Assembly: GCA_002104895.1 (NCBI GenBank)
Contig: MCFG01000172.1
Coordinates: 72,030 to 136,029 of the forward strand
DNA: 64,000 nt
Origin: Anaeromyces robustus
Taxonomy: Eukaryota; Neocallimastigomycota; Neocallimastigomycetes; Neocallimastigales; Neocallimastigaceae
Direction of reading: 5' to 3'
Part shown: positions 14,001-25,999 of the stretch, piece after piece
Position numbering within the stretch: the first letter of the stretch is position 1
Layout: every line of letters begins with the position of its first letter
Notes under the pieces: generated by a model
Told to the model about the DNA's origin: nothing
The model's database searches: none
What the model saw: the letters and a program-made list of their open reading frames with translations, nothing else
Made by a program: the position numbers and the translations under genes

Positions 14001-15553
14001 TAAATCAATACATGTATTTTAATTACTAATTATTTTACATATATATATTATATATAATAGAAAGAAAATACATACTAAATCTAATTTTGGAAGTGGGTAA
14101 GGAATATCATAGGTACTTTCATAAAATTTTAAGATTTTTGAAGCCACTTCTAAAGCATATTCAGTAGATTCAATTTGTTCTGGTCTAGCATAAACACTAA
14201 TGTCAATACCTTTATTATTCTTAGTTATGGATTTGAAGTTTGAAACAATGAAAGCTACTAAATATGTACTCATTCTTAAGTTATTTTAATATATAAATAT
14301 ATTTATAATTGTTATAATTAATATATATTATATATTAATATAATAATAATAATAATAATGTAATAATATTAATTATTGTTATATTTTACTTTGTACTATT
14401 AGCAAATATATATTTCTTTTTTTCTGAATTTTTAATTTTTTCAATATCAACAACATTCATATTTGATATGGCTGTTAATCCAGCACCAACAGTCATATTT
14501 AATTGAAAAGTAGCCTTAAATTCTGGTTCGTCAAAACATGGAAAAGCCTTTCTAGCTGAGGTTGATTCAAATTGGGTTGTAGCTAAATAAGATGGATTAT
14601 CACTATTTCCATATTTACTTAAATAATAACCACTCATATCATCTGATAAAATACCAGAATATTGCATTGTTAAAGTATAATTAGTCTATAATTAAATGGA
14701 TAATTATTATAAACAAGAAAAAAAAAATAATAATATATATATTATTAAATATCTAAACTATTTTCATATTTAAATAATTATTATAAACAAAAAAAAATAA
14801 TAATATATATATTATTAAATATCTAAACTATTTTCATATTTAAATATATGTTTAAAAGAAAAATTCAATATATATTTTTTTTTATTTATTTAATATGAAA
14901 TAATAATATATTTATTATTTTAAAATTTCAATAAAATTTTTAGAAATTTAATAATGAAGAGAATATTTATATTAATTTGTATAGATATATATATTATTAT
15001 ATACCTCTGGTTTTAATAAAGTATTAAATTGTAAAATGGCGTATTGATTCTTTTCATCAAATTTAATAGATTTTGCTTTCCATTTCTTTTTACCATTAAT
15101 TATCTTTATGTTTGATAAGTTAAGTTTATGAGAATGAATTACAATGAAATCTGTTTCTTCTTTAACTTCAACGTCAATTTCAGCAATACCATTAAATGAA
15201 ACATTTTCAAGTGAAGTCGAAAAGTCTAAACGATAAGCTGTTGGAATAACAGTTTTTGGTAAACGAATATCTGAATAAATAGGTTTAGTTGTAATTTTAT
15301 GGTTTAATACTGGAACAAAAAAAATGAAGAAAAGTAATATAGATGTTACAGAATATATAACTGGCCTTCTAAGAGTATGCCAATGCATTCTAAAGAACAT
15401 ATTGACTTTATCTAAAAAAGAACCATTATAACGAGAATAATCAGATTCTATCCAAACACCATCTTCATCCCTTTCAATATTTTCTGCATCAGTAAATTCC
15501 TCAAAATTACTACCTTCTTCAGGTAGAAGTTTCTCAAGTTGAGAATTTGACAT
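11015..15553 (-). CDS. Type II membrane M1 zinc aminopeptidase (gluzincin family)
   Basis: Removes N-terminal residues from peptides. Nine exons: 15553-15005, 14685-14390, 14274-14076, 13953-13793, 13638-13586, 13448-13437, 13257-13115, 12992-12946 and 12860-11015, totalling 3306 nt (1101 aa). An acidic cytosolic N-terminus and one transmembrane helix (about residues 64-83, no signal peptide) imply a signal-anchored ectoenzyme. The M1 domain shows [20 protein letters not shown], substrate motif GAMEN (356-360), HELAH (393-397) with the third zinc ligand E416 in NEGFA (HExxH-x18-E), and the [11 protein letters not shown] block. The long last exon is the ERAP1_C-like helical domain, interrupted by an Asp/Asn-rich insert (about residues 770-820), which helps explain why it is longer than typical family members. 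It should be catalytically active because all key residues are present. The ATG is preceded by an AT-rich leader. Confidence 0.95.
13437..13448 (-). other. 12-nt microexon of the aminopeptidase
   Basis: Exon AATTTATGGAAT is bounded by an AAATAG acceptor and a GTAAGT donor. It joins the flanking phases to give NEGFAEFMEYLGVN, matching the conserved NEGFAxxMEYLGV region of M1 peptidases. Skipping it would delete four conserved residues downstream of the zinc ligand. Confidence 0.88.
14701..14845. repeat. 74-bp tandem duplication in intron 1 of the aminopeptidase
   Basis: Two near-identical units start at 14701 and 14775, each containing TAATTATTATAAACAA and ATCTAAACTATTTTCATATT. They differ mainly in the length of an A-run. 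Confidence 0.85.
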
Positions 15554-15724
15554 ATTATTTTATTTTTTTTATATATTTCTTTCTTTTCTTTATTTATTTA
15601 TTTATTTATTTATTTTATAATTAAATTTATATCCTTTTTATCAATAAAAATCTTTAATATTATTATAGTTGATTTTGAAATTTAACAATAATAAAAACGA
15701 TTTAAAAAGATATAAATTAATACA

Positions 15725-15755
<31 letters not shown>

Positions 15756-16758
15756 TTTGCTTTTATTGATTTTTTTGTCTTATATGTTTAACTTTTTTTA
15801 TTTTATTTTAATTTATTTTATAATTTATAATTTATTTTTTTTTTTTTATAATTTATTTCTTATATATTTTTATTTATTTATTTATTTATTTCTTAATTTT
15901 ATTATTTTTAAAATGATTTCTTTTTAATTTTAATTTTAAAATTTCTTTACACTAGTTGATATTAAAATAAAAAAAAATTTAAAATGATAATAATAAATTA
16001 ATAATAAATTTAATAATTACAACAATAATATTTATATTTAGTTAATATTGTGTTTTTTTTTTAATATTATAGTTTTTTTGAATATTCTTAATTTTGAAAT
16101 ATCATTTTTTTATATTATGATAAAAGAATATATTGATTAATATATTATAAAATTAATTAATAAAATAATATATTAATATATTATATTATACTATATTGTA
16201 ATATATTTGCTTTTTCTTATTCGTTACTTTTAATTAATTTAAAATTTTAAAGTTTAATAATTAAAAAAAAAATTTGTTTTTAATAATAATAAAAAAAAAT
16301 AATAAAAAATAGAAAAAATTTAATAATAATTCATATAATATGCTATAATGAAAAAAAATACTTTTAAATAATTAAATAATCATCGGTCACGTCCATATTA
16401 TAAAAACTATTAATATATTTTTTCATTAATATATTATATAATTTAAACTGTTAAACTGTTAAATATATATTTACGTATTTATAATATCTGTAATAGTATT
16501 TTAAATTATTTTTAAATTATTTTTTATTCAGATATGACATTTCTTTTTATTATAGCTTTTTTGGTTATATGAACAAATTTTAATACACATTATTTACATA
16601 ATAAAGATAAAGTTAAATAGTAAATTCATTTATAATATTCACATTCAAAGAACAGCAAAATAAAAATTTTACGACTTTAATTAAAAATTATAATTAGAAA
16701 TATTTTAATATTTTTTAACAAAATAGCATTTTATAATAATATAGCAAATGATAATGAT
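15554..16758. other. AT-rich intergenic region
   Basis: Promoter side of the aminopeptidase (T-rich tracts just upstream of 15553) and 3' flank of the E2-like gene. No ORF or RNA gene is visible. Confidence 0.6.
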
Positions 16759-17990
16759 TTAAATATATTTTTTATAAGTTGGATCATGTTTAAAAACAAT
16801 TTTCTGATAAGGTGAAAGTTTTATTCTTTCATTATATTTTTCCATATCATTTTTATATAATTCAGAAGCTTCTCTCTAAAATATTCATATAAATATATAT
16901 AAAATTAATAAATCATATGAATAATTATTATATAACAATTTATTAAAATTATTGTTTTTAATGATAGATTTAATATATTAATACTATTAATATAGCTACA
17001 TTATAAAAGTAATCAATACAAGGTTTTGCAAGTAGTATTTGTAAATCAATTAATATTTGAGTTAAACCGTATTCAGGATACCAACTCTATATATAATTAA
17101 ATAATTTCATTTTTTGAGATATAAACTATAATTATTATATATATTTATATAAATTTAATAAATACCTGTGTAAAGTAAGCATTTCCTATTATAATTATTT
17201 AACATAATAAAATAAATATATTATTATAATTTATATTTAAATATATATTATTGTTTGTATAAAGATTACTATAGTATTTAATATTTATATATAATACCTT
17301 CTTTGCTGACATTTGGATGACTTTTATTATAATTTATTGTTAATGTGAAAAATAAAATAAAAAAAAATTAATATAACTACTAGTAATAAATAGATATTAT
17401 TACAATTAATTTTTTAACTGTTTAATTAATATTTACAAAACAGGTGGAATAAATCGTATAACTTTAGGAGGCTCATTAGGATAATCTAAAATAATAATAA
17501 TCAGGAAAATTTAAATAAATAATTATTTAACAATATATTAATATAGAAAAAAAAATAATTTATTTATTATATTTTACTTCTTGGTATAAAGAAAATAACT
17601 TTTAATTTATATTTTTCCCAAACTGTTCCTCTAAAAAAAGAAAAAATAAAATATGAATAAACTAAACTAACAGCCTTATATAAATTTTTTATATTAATTA
17701 AAATATCTTAATTTAATATTTTACTTTTTCCCCGGAAACCCGCCTTCTATAATTCTTGGATAACCCAAAAAATTAGTCCTAATAATTGGTTTTAAATAAA
17801 AATCAGATGGCATTTCTATGTTTTAATATTAAAAATAAGATATTAAAACAAATATAAATAATGATTAAAAATTCTTATTACTATATAAATAATTTTTATC
17901 TTCATCTATTTTACTTTCAATTATAGGTGTTTCTTTTTTTATTATATTTAATAAAAATGTTTTATTGATATATTCATTATCTTCAGACAT
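16759..17990 (-). CDS. E2 ubiquitin-conjugating-like (UBC-fold) protein lacking the catalytic cysteine
   Basis: Eight exons: 17990-17882, 17815-17725, 17630-17578, 17485-17437, 17320-17298, 17185-17166, 17086-17000 and 16875-16759, totalling 549 nt (182 aa), all phases consistent. The UBC fold is shown by FPGKKGTVWEKYKLKVIFF, NYPNEPPKVIRFIPPVFHPNV, SWYPEYGLTQILIDLQILL and the C-terminal helix (ELYKNDMEKYNERIK). The HPN motif (102-104) is intact. At the active site, aligned without gaps to HPNxxxxGxIC of canonical E2s, the sequence is HPNVSKEGNAY: Tyr112 replaces the catalytic Cys, and about three residues are missing before the Trp-x-Pro. It should therefore be unable to form a ubiquitin thioester and may be a regulatory pseudo-E2. 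It is not a typical Mms2/UEV, which lacks HPN. The gene is divergent from the DUF1746 gene across about 1.6 kb. Confidence 0.87.
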
Positions 17991-19563
17991 TGTTTAATGA
18001 ATAATTAAAACAAAAATTATTTTTTATCCTTCTCTTTGTATGTTTTTAAAAAGTAAAAAAAAAAAAAAATTAAAAAAAGAAAAAACTTATAAAATCATAA
18101 TGTATGATAATTATTTTATATTTAAATAATAAAAGAAATTTTTTACATTTAAATTTTATATATTACTTCGCATTTTTAAAGTAAAAATAATATATATATA
18201 TTTTGTTTATTTATTATTTAATAAATTTTTAATAAATTAGAATATTAACTTTTATTTATTAAGTATATATTATAATACATTATAATTTATTTCAAAATTT
18301 ATTGATTTTTAATATATTATTATAATAAATATAAATAAATAGAAAATATTTAAAAAGAAAAACTTTTTTTAATAATAAATAAAATAAAGTAAACTATTTT
18401 TTGTTAAATTAAAAAAAAAAAAAAAATTATATATATATATAATAATAAATATAATAAAAGTAATTGCCTAAAAAATATATATTCTATTGAATTCAATCAT
18501 AAATATATCAAGATGAAATGAAAAAAACAAAAAATTATATACTAATTAAAAAATATATATATTCTATATCATTCATTTATATTATATAAATTCTGGAAAT
18601 TTAATTACAAATCATCTTAAACGTTATAATTTTATAGAATTATATTTTAAAATTGAATTTTTAATATATTTTTGTAGCAGTTCTTATTATAATCATCAAA
18701 AACAAAGTATTACCAATATATAATATTCGAAAATATAAATATTTTTATTCGAATGTAATAAAGATATAAAAAATTACTTTATATACCTTTATATATATTA
18801 ATAAATTAAAAAACAAGAATCCATCATAATTATATATATATATAAGCTTACATAAATTAAAATAATAGAAAAAAATAACAATTACAATTTTATTTATTTA
18901 GTTATTTAAAAAATTAAACCATTTAATTAAAAATACTTTATAATTTTCATTCATATTTTTATTAATAATATCCATCCATATATCCTATTTACTATTTATA
19001 GTAATAACAAAGATAATCTATTGTTATATATATTTCTAAAGAGAATAAAAATATATATATATTAATTATAATTTAATACAAATAAAAGAAAAATATCAAA
19101 TATATTTTTATTTATTATCTTATATAAATATTTATATTTATATCTAAATAATAATATATCTTATAATAGAATATATAGAAAAATAATAAAAATAAAATCG
19201 ACAAAAAAAATAATAATATTATAAAGAAAATAATATATTATTCACAATAGAAATATTATAAAAAGATAAAAGAAGAATAAAAAAAATAAAATTTAAATTA
19301 AAAAATCATCTTTTATATAAATATAGAATTTTTATTGATTTTAATACCAATAAAATAAGAGAAAAAGAAGAAATAAATAAAGTGATAAAAGAAGAATATT
19401 TTATTTTAATTATTTATTATTTCAGTAGATTATTTTTTTTTTTTTTTTTCTTTTTTATTCCACAAAAATATATATTAATAAACGAGGACACTATTTAATA
19501 TTCAATTGATAAATAATACAATATATCAATTTCAATAATTAATTAAAAAAAAAAAAAGAAAAA
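17991..19563. other. Divergent intergenic region between the E2-like and DUF1746 genes
   Basis: About 1.6 kb of A/T-rich sequence that must hold both promoters. Poly(A)/poly(T) runs occur near 18057-18070, 18412-18426 and 19433-19450. No discrete element is recognised. Confidence 0.6.
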
Positions 19564-20264
19564 ATGATTGTGTTGCCATTGCCCGTTCGAGTATTAATCA
19601 ATAGTTTAGACTATATGATAGATACATTTATGATAGCAATATATTTAAGTGAATGTTCAACTTATACTTTATTGTTATTATTTATTTCAAGCAGAGTATG
19701 TTATTTAAAACAATTATTAAAAAATCTTTAATGTCCTTAAAATAAAAATATAAAAAATTATAATATATATCAAAATATTTTTCTTACTTTTAATATTTAT
19801 ATAATTTCAAATATTAGATATTTTCTGATAAATTAATTAGTAGAAATCCAATGGCTATTTATGCATTTGTATTATTTATGGATACACTCGTAATTGGAAG
19901 ACACATATTTAAAGATTACAATGACTATGGAATAATAATAGATTTTTTCGGAAAAGGTAAATAATTATAATAATACATTAAAGAAATAATTATAATATTT
20001 ATTAATAATAAAATATTAATAATTATATAATATTTTATTATAATGTTCAATATATATATTAAAATATTACATAGGAAAAAGTTCAATATGGTATATTTTA
20101 AATTTTGATATTTGTATTTTAATTTTCCAATTTTTAAAATTCTTTACTGTTTATAATTATACCACATTAGCTATTGCTAATCATTGTCCAAGTACAGTAG
20201 CTAAGGTATTGGAAGATTTTGGAGAACCTGATTATGGTTTACAATATATTTCAATACGTTCAGA

Positions 20265-20339
<75 letters not shown>

Positions 20340-21549
20340 CTATGATGATATAAATAGTAACAATAAAAATGAAAATGAAAAAGAAAATGAAGATAATTTT
20401 GGAGATGAAGATATTATTCAACCAGTTAATTTAAATAATAGTAAAAAGAAAAAGAAGCAACATCTTCATAAATATGAGCCTAAAAGAAATATTTTTGAAA
20501 AAATATTTAATAAAAGAAAAGATGGAAATATATCTGATAATGATGAAAGTGCTCTATTAATTGAAGAAAGTAAAGATCGTCTTAATGATGATAATCAATC
20601 TTATAATTCAAATGATGATGAATTATTAACTTATAATGGTTTAGGTAAAGAAGAATCATTACAAAATTTAAATCAAAATAAAGATACATTACAAATCAAT
20701 TCATCAAAATTAAAATCAAATATTGAATCAAAAACTTCAATAAATAATAATAATAATAATAATAGTAATAGTAATAAGGAAAATGATTCTGTCATTATTG
20801 ATTTCAATCATTTTAATTCTAATACCAATAATAATGATAAAAATAATAGTAATAATAATAAGAAACGTAAAGATAAAGGAAAATCACCTTATCAACAAAA
20901 ATCTCCTAATAAAGGTAAAAATCAAGCAGAAGATCAAGATGATATCTTTTATGATGCTTTTGATAATGATGATCATATAAGTTCACCTTCTTCTCTTTCT
21001 ACTTCCTCAATATCTTCAGTAAATGCTAATGCTATCTCACTTCATCGTATACCTTCTTCTTCTTCATCTACTCCTATTCATCCACCACGCCGCCACCCTA
21101 TAAATACATCTTTCCTTTCTTCATCCTCATCTTCACCATTACATAATTCTATTAATTCTAATAATAACAATAGTAATAATAATAATAATCAATCTTCATC
21201 ATCTAATACCACATCACCTCCAGAAATTGATGAAAGATTGCGTACAACAGAAGGAAATGATAACGCATTATTATACCTTGAATCTTATTATCAATATTTA
21301 CCCGTTATGAAAATTAAAATAAAAGAAGCTATACATTTAATGAAAGCAATAAAAGATTCAAATAAACGTGCTCGTGTACGTCAACAACAAAAACGTCAAG
21401 AACAAGAACAAGAACAAGAAAAAGAAAATCAAGAGCAAAAACATAATCAAGAAAAAGAAAAAGATAATCAAGAACAAAATCAAAATCAAAATCAATCTAA
21501 TTCTGAATCCTCATCCACTTCAAATTCAAATAGAAGATTTATATTATAA
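19564..21549 (+). CDS. DUF1746 (Dsc4-like) multi-pass membrane protein with acidic low-complexity tail
   Basis: Three exons, 19564-19695, 19818-19956 and 20075-21549, give 1746 nt (581 aa). The N-terminal about 130 residues are hydrophobic with 3-4 predicted membrane segments: LDYMIDTFMIAIYLSE, TYTLLLLFIS, MAIYAFVLFMDTLVIGRHI, then IIIDFFGKGKSSIWYILNFD and ICILIFQFLKFFTV. The I-D-F-x-G-x...L-x-x-D spacing matches my recollection of DUF1746, the fungal family that includes Dsc4 of the Golgi Dsc E3 ubiquitin ligase complex. After the membrane domain come 24 consecutive Asp (20269-20340), a Lys-rich patch, Asn/Ser/Gln-rich tracts and a coiled-coil-like Gln/Glu/Lys end. The tail is long for the family. 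If the assignment is right, the protein acts in Golgi membrane-protein degradation or SREBP-type signalling. Confidence 0.6.
20269..20340 (+). repeat. (GAT)n/GAC coding microsatellite, 24 Asp codons
   Basis: An uninterrupted run of Asp codons inside the DUF1746 gene, all GAT except the last (GAC). The near absence of synonymous change suggests recent expansion by slippage, so length polymorphism is likely. Confidence 0.98.
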
Positions 21550-21774
21550 TGAATTTATATGAAATTGAATAAAATTATGGAAAAAAAAATGGGGAATATA
21601 TTAAATAATAAATAATAAAATAGAATAAAATAAAAAAACACAAAATTAATAAAATGAACATAATAAATAGATAAATAATTAAATAAATAGATAAATAAAA
21701 TATAAAATAAAATAAACAAAATAAAATAAATAATATTTAAAATATTAAAATATTAAAATAAAGCAATTATAAAA

Positions 21775-21821
<47 letters not shown>

Positions 21822-22063
21822 ACAAAATCAAAATAAAATAAATATAATATAAAATAATATAATATATAAAATTTAATTTTTTTTTTTTAATTTAGATTAT
21901 AATTGAGTGTCTTTTTATTTATTTATAGTCTTTTTTAATTTTTATATTTATATTTTAAATATGTTTATTTTTTTTTTCATTTATTACCGGGGTATAGTAT
22001 ATTAGAATAGAAAATACCAAGATGTAAATACTTATTTAACTTTTTTAGATCTTAAAAAAAAAA
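21550..22063. other. 3' flank with a 45-A homopolymer
   Basis: Sequence after the DUF1746 stop holds A-rich runs, including an uninterrupted poly(A) at about 21776-21820. At 21986 a rare GC-rich 10-mer, ACCGGGGTAT, follows a T-rich stretch; it also occurs next to the poly(T) of the SINE-like element at 34702. Confidence 0.7.
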
Positions 22064-22400
22064 AGAGCTAATGATACAGTGTAATATCTTGAATGAACTT
22101 GAATCTTTAGGAATTAGAGATAAATATTTTAAATTTCTTGAAAATGCATCATTATTACTCTTTATCAATGATATATTTAGAATTGTGGGGTTCTCTTTGC
22201 TGATGATATTGTTTAATATGTCCCTTCTAGAGAAATATTAAACAAACTTTTAAGAAACGATATCGGTTGAGTTAAAAATAATTATAAGGAATTTGATATT
22301 TAAATTTTACTATAATAGTTGTTATTAAAGTTGAGAATTTCAGAGTTTAAATGCAGTCCTATCTTTTACCAAAGTTGTAATATCTATATAATGATTTCTT
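22064..22400 (+). pseudogene. Fossil of a LINE-type (non-LTR) reverse transcriptase
   Basis: Broken plus-strand frames match RT landmarks. The stretch ESLGIRDKYFKFLEN (about 22100-22140) resembles the RT region before the template grip. It runs straight into LLLFINDIFRIVG, as in the ...LFINDIF... segment of LINE RTs. After a frameshift near 22189 comes VLFADDIV (about 22190-22213), carrying the F-A-D-D catalytic box, then a stop and S-R-E-I-L-N-K-L-L in another frame. A possible later trace, EFKCSPIFY, lies near 22340-22370. The segment normally between the first two blocks (with the PQG motif) is missing. The copy is dead; no flanking duplication was recognised. Confidence 0.68.
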
Positions 22401-22609
22401 ATGATAGTAAATTGTTTTATTACTTTATCTATATACATGTATTTTATTTCTTAAATAAATTTTTTTTAGTATATTGTTAAAAAAAAATATTAATAGTATG
22501 TTATTATTATTAATAATTTATAATTATATTATTTGTTTTTATATTAATTAATATTAGAACAAAAAACTAAACCTATAAATATATATAAAAAAATTTTAAC
22601 CTTTAAATT

Positions 22610-22657
22610 TTTTTTCTAATTTCACCCAATAAGAAAACATTAATTTTTTGATTTATT
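22610..22657 (+). repeat. Dispersed direct repeat, copy 1
   Basis: About 47 bp containing CTAATTTCACCCAATAAGAA and AACATTAATTTTTTGATTTA. A copy with one mismatch lies about 500 bp downstream in intron 1 of RRP45 (about 23112-23160). The pair brackets the RRP45 promoter and first exon. Confidence 0.85.
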
Positions 22658-22920
22658 TTTTTTTTTAACTACTTTAATTATATTTTTTTTTTTTTAAAAA
22701 AAAAATAAATTTTATATTATTAAACAACCGAAATTATACCATAATAATATAATATTTATATTTATAATAAAACCATAAAATAAAATAATAAATTCAGCAA
22801 TCAATTTTTCTTTTTTAAAGGAATCTATTATCATATTACTATATTTTTTTTTATTTTTATAACAGCTATTTTAATTATATTATACATATATAAGTATCTT
22901 TGAGAAAAAAAAAAAAAAAG

Positions 22921-24146
22921 ATGAACAGAGAATTAGAACCATCTATAAATGAAAAGAATTTTTTATATAATGCTCTTAGACAAGGAAAAAGAATTGATGG
23001 AAGAGGAATATATGATGTTCGTAATATTCGCATAACGTTTGGAAATCAATATGGACATGTTCAAGTTCAATTGGGAAAAACAAGGTGAATAAAAATAAAA
23101 ATGGAGTAGTAATTTTTTTTCTAATTTCACCCAATAAGAAAACATCAATTTTTTGATTTATATTCAAGTATTAATATATATTATAGCATTTTATTATATT
23201 TCTTTTAAAAAGATAAAAGAAAAATATAAAAAAATTTACAATTTTTTTAAATATCGCATTATAAAAAAAAAAAAGATAATAGTAATACTTATATAAAAAT
23301 TTTTAAAAGTATCCAAAAAATTTGAAATCATAATTTTAATTTAAAATTAGTTGAAATTTCAATTTCACCTTTTTTTTTTGATTTATTATAAATTTATTTA
23401 ATAAATTTATTTTAGAATAAATAATATCTCAATTATGAATATAAAAATATCCATTTTAAATTAGCAATGAAAAAATACTAATTTTTCTATTTTAAATTTT
23501 TAAAATTTTAACATTTCAATTAATTTCAATATAATAACAATAATAAAGAGTATTTGCTAATGTTTCTTGGGAAATTGTTAAACCATATCCAGATCAACCA
23601 ACAGAAGGATTTTTAAGATTTAATACAGAAATGTCACCAATGGCATCTCCAGAATTTGAAGCAGAAAAGTAAGTCATATGTATATATGAAATTATGATAA
23701 ATATATAATAATAATAATAATAATAAAGAAATAGGTTTTCTTAATTATTATAAAAATATAACATAAATATATTATCTATTAAAATATAATATAATTAATA
23801 TTTATATTTATTGATAATTTTTATTAAAAAAATTTAATATATATATAAAGACTTTCAGAGGTTGAAGTTATTGTAAGTAGATTACTTGAAAAAGCTTTAA
23901 GAAGAAGTAGAGCTATTGATACCGAAGGTTTATGTATTATTGCAGGTGAAAAAGTATGGTCTATAAGAGTAGATATTAGAGTTCTTGATCATGAAGGTAA
24001 TATTACCGATTGTGCTTGTATTGCTGCTATTGCTGCATTATATCATTTTAGAAGACCTGAATATACAATAGAAGATGATGAAGTTACTATAGTAAGTGTT
24101 TATTAATAAAATTAAAATCAATTGATTTTTTAATAATATTTTTTTC

Positions 24147-24194
<48 letters not shown>

Positions 24195-24448
24195 ATTATC
24201 ATTATTATTATCATTTAGTAGGAATATAAGAAATTCATATTAGTATTAAATTTTTATACTAACAGTTCCTTTTATATTTTATATTTAATTAATTTTTTTA
24301 GCTTCCATTAGATCAATGTAATCCAGTTCCATTAAGTATTCATCATACACCAATTTGCATTTCATTTGCATTTTTTGATGAAGGGTATAGTATATATATA
24401 TCATTTATTATAATAGCTTATAATACTGTATTTTAAGCATTACTGTTC

Positions 24449-24521
<73 letters not shown>

Positions 24522-24847
24522 ATTATTATTATAATTAATATATTTAATGAAGTGAGCTTATGGTAGTTGATCCTAATTTATTAGAAGAACAAGTTAAAGA
24601 AGGAGATATGACTATTACTTTAAATTCACATAAAGAATTATGTATTATTCATAAAGCTGGCGGTATACCATTAGAAATTGATCAAATTCTTCGTTGTACA
24701 AAGATTGCATCAGTAAAAGTATCAGAAATTACTGAATTGATAAATAATGCATTAAAAGAAGATGAAAAAAAACGTGAACTAGATACTGGTATTGTTTCTA
24801 AAAAGATAAAAGCTGAAGTTGAAGCAAGTTCACTTCATCCACGTTAA
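22921..24847 (+). CDS. RRP45: Exosome complex core subunit RRP45 (EXOSC9, RNase PH-like)
   Basis: One of six RNase PH-fold subunits of the eukaryotic exosome ring, which processes and degrades RNA in nucleus and cytoplasm; eukaryotic ring subunits are not themselves catalytic. Five exons, 22921-23084, 23549-23668, 23851-24091, 24302-24384 and 24553-24847, give 903 nt (300 aa). Family marks: N-terminal QGKRIDGRGIYDVRNIRI, VFANVSWEIVKPYPDQPTEG, the block ERLLEKALRRSRAIDTEGL-like (here SRLLEKALRRSRAIDTEGLC), VWSIRVDIRVLDHEGNITDC, then PLDQCNPVPLSIHHTPICIS and VVDPNLLEEQV. The ATG at 22921 is chosen because conserved sequence starts within about 25 residues; an upstream in-frame TTG is not a likely start. 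The C-terminus lacks a long acidic extension. Intron 4 contains a TTA microsatellite. The gene converges on the AAA ATPase. Confidence 0.96.
23112..23160 (+). repeat. Dispersed direct repeat, copy 2 (RRP45 intron 1)
   Basis: Near-identical to 22610-22657, with one substitution (AACATC for AACATT). Flanks of the two copies differ, so this is a local duplication or a fossil repeat, not a simple tandem array. Confidence 0.85.
24450..24519. repeat. (TTA)n microsatellite in RRP45 intron 4
   Basis: More than 20 uninterrupted ATT/TTA units, ending about 30 bp before the AAG acceptor of the last exon. Confidence 0.97.
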
Positions 24848-25999
24848 TTTGCATTTTTTTTCCCCTTTTTTTTTTTTCATTATTAAATATTTTTAAATTT
24901 CAAATATTTCATTATTTTTTTTTTCTTCTTTATTTCAATATTTATTTTACTTAAATCAGAAACAAAGAGAAAAAAACAATATATATATAATTTTTTTAAA
25001 TCTTTCATATAATATTATTATATCAAATTTCTTTATATTTTAATAACAAAATAAAAAAAATCTATAATAAATAAAATATAAGTAATAATAATAATAATAA
25101 TAATTGTTTTTAATATATTTATTAATAATACTAATCAGAATATAAAAATTATTTATAAAAGAACTTTTTATACGTAGTATATTTTTAAAATAAAATAATA
25201 ATAATAATAATAAAATAAAATAAAAATAAATATATAAAAAAATATAGCACTTCACTTTTCATTCTTATTTAATATACTCTCCATTAATAAAGTTAATATT
25301 TATATAACTTTGATTATTTTATTAATATTACATAATTTTTAATATACACACCTAAAAACATTTCTAAATATGTTTTTTTTTTTTTCATTTATTTATTTTT
25401 TATTTTATTTTATTTTATTTATTTTATTTATTTATTTTTTATTTTATTTATTTTTTTATTTTATTATTAATGTTATTTTTTTTTTGTTTTGTTATTATTT
25501 TTAATATTTTTCATTTATTTTATTTATTTATTATTTTTAAAATTCAATAGTAATTTTAGAATATATATAAAAAAGTAAAAAAAAAAAAAAAAAGTAAAAA
25601 GAATAAAAAACTGAATAAAGTATTAAAAAAAAAAAAAAAAAAAAAAAACGATATAATTGATATTTCATTAGTTTTTTTATATTATCTTGATTAATGATTA
25701 TTAAAAAGAATTTTAATAATTGATTATATTTTTTTTTTTTAAAGAATTTTGTTTGTTTTGTTTTTATTTTTGCATATTTTTTTTTTTTTTTAATTAATTA
25801 TTCACATATAAAAAACAATACAATTTTAATAGAATTCAATTATAAATATATATTAAATAATAGTATTAATTAATGAATTAATTTAAATCTTTTGAATTAT
25901 TATTTTAAACTATTTTTTTTTTATATATATATATATTTTCTCTTCTATAGATTAAAAATTAAATTAAAACTTTTATTATTATAATTCTTATTATTAAAC
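24848..25999. other. Convergent 3' intergenic region (RRP45 / AAA ATPase)
   Basis: About 1.15 kb of T-rich and A-rich runs on both strands. It presumably holds both poly(A) sites, but the high A/T content prevents assigning signals. Confidence 0.6.
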
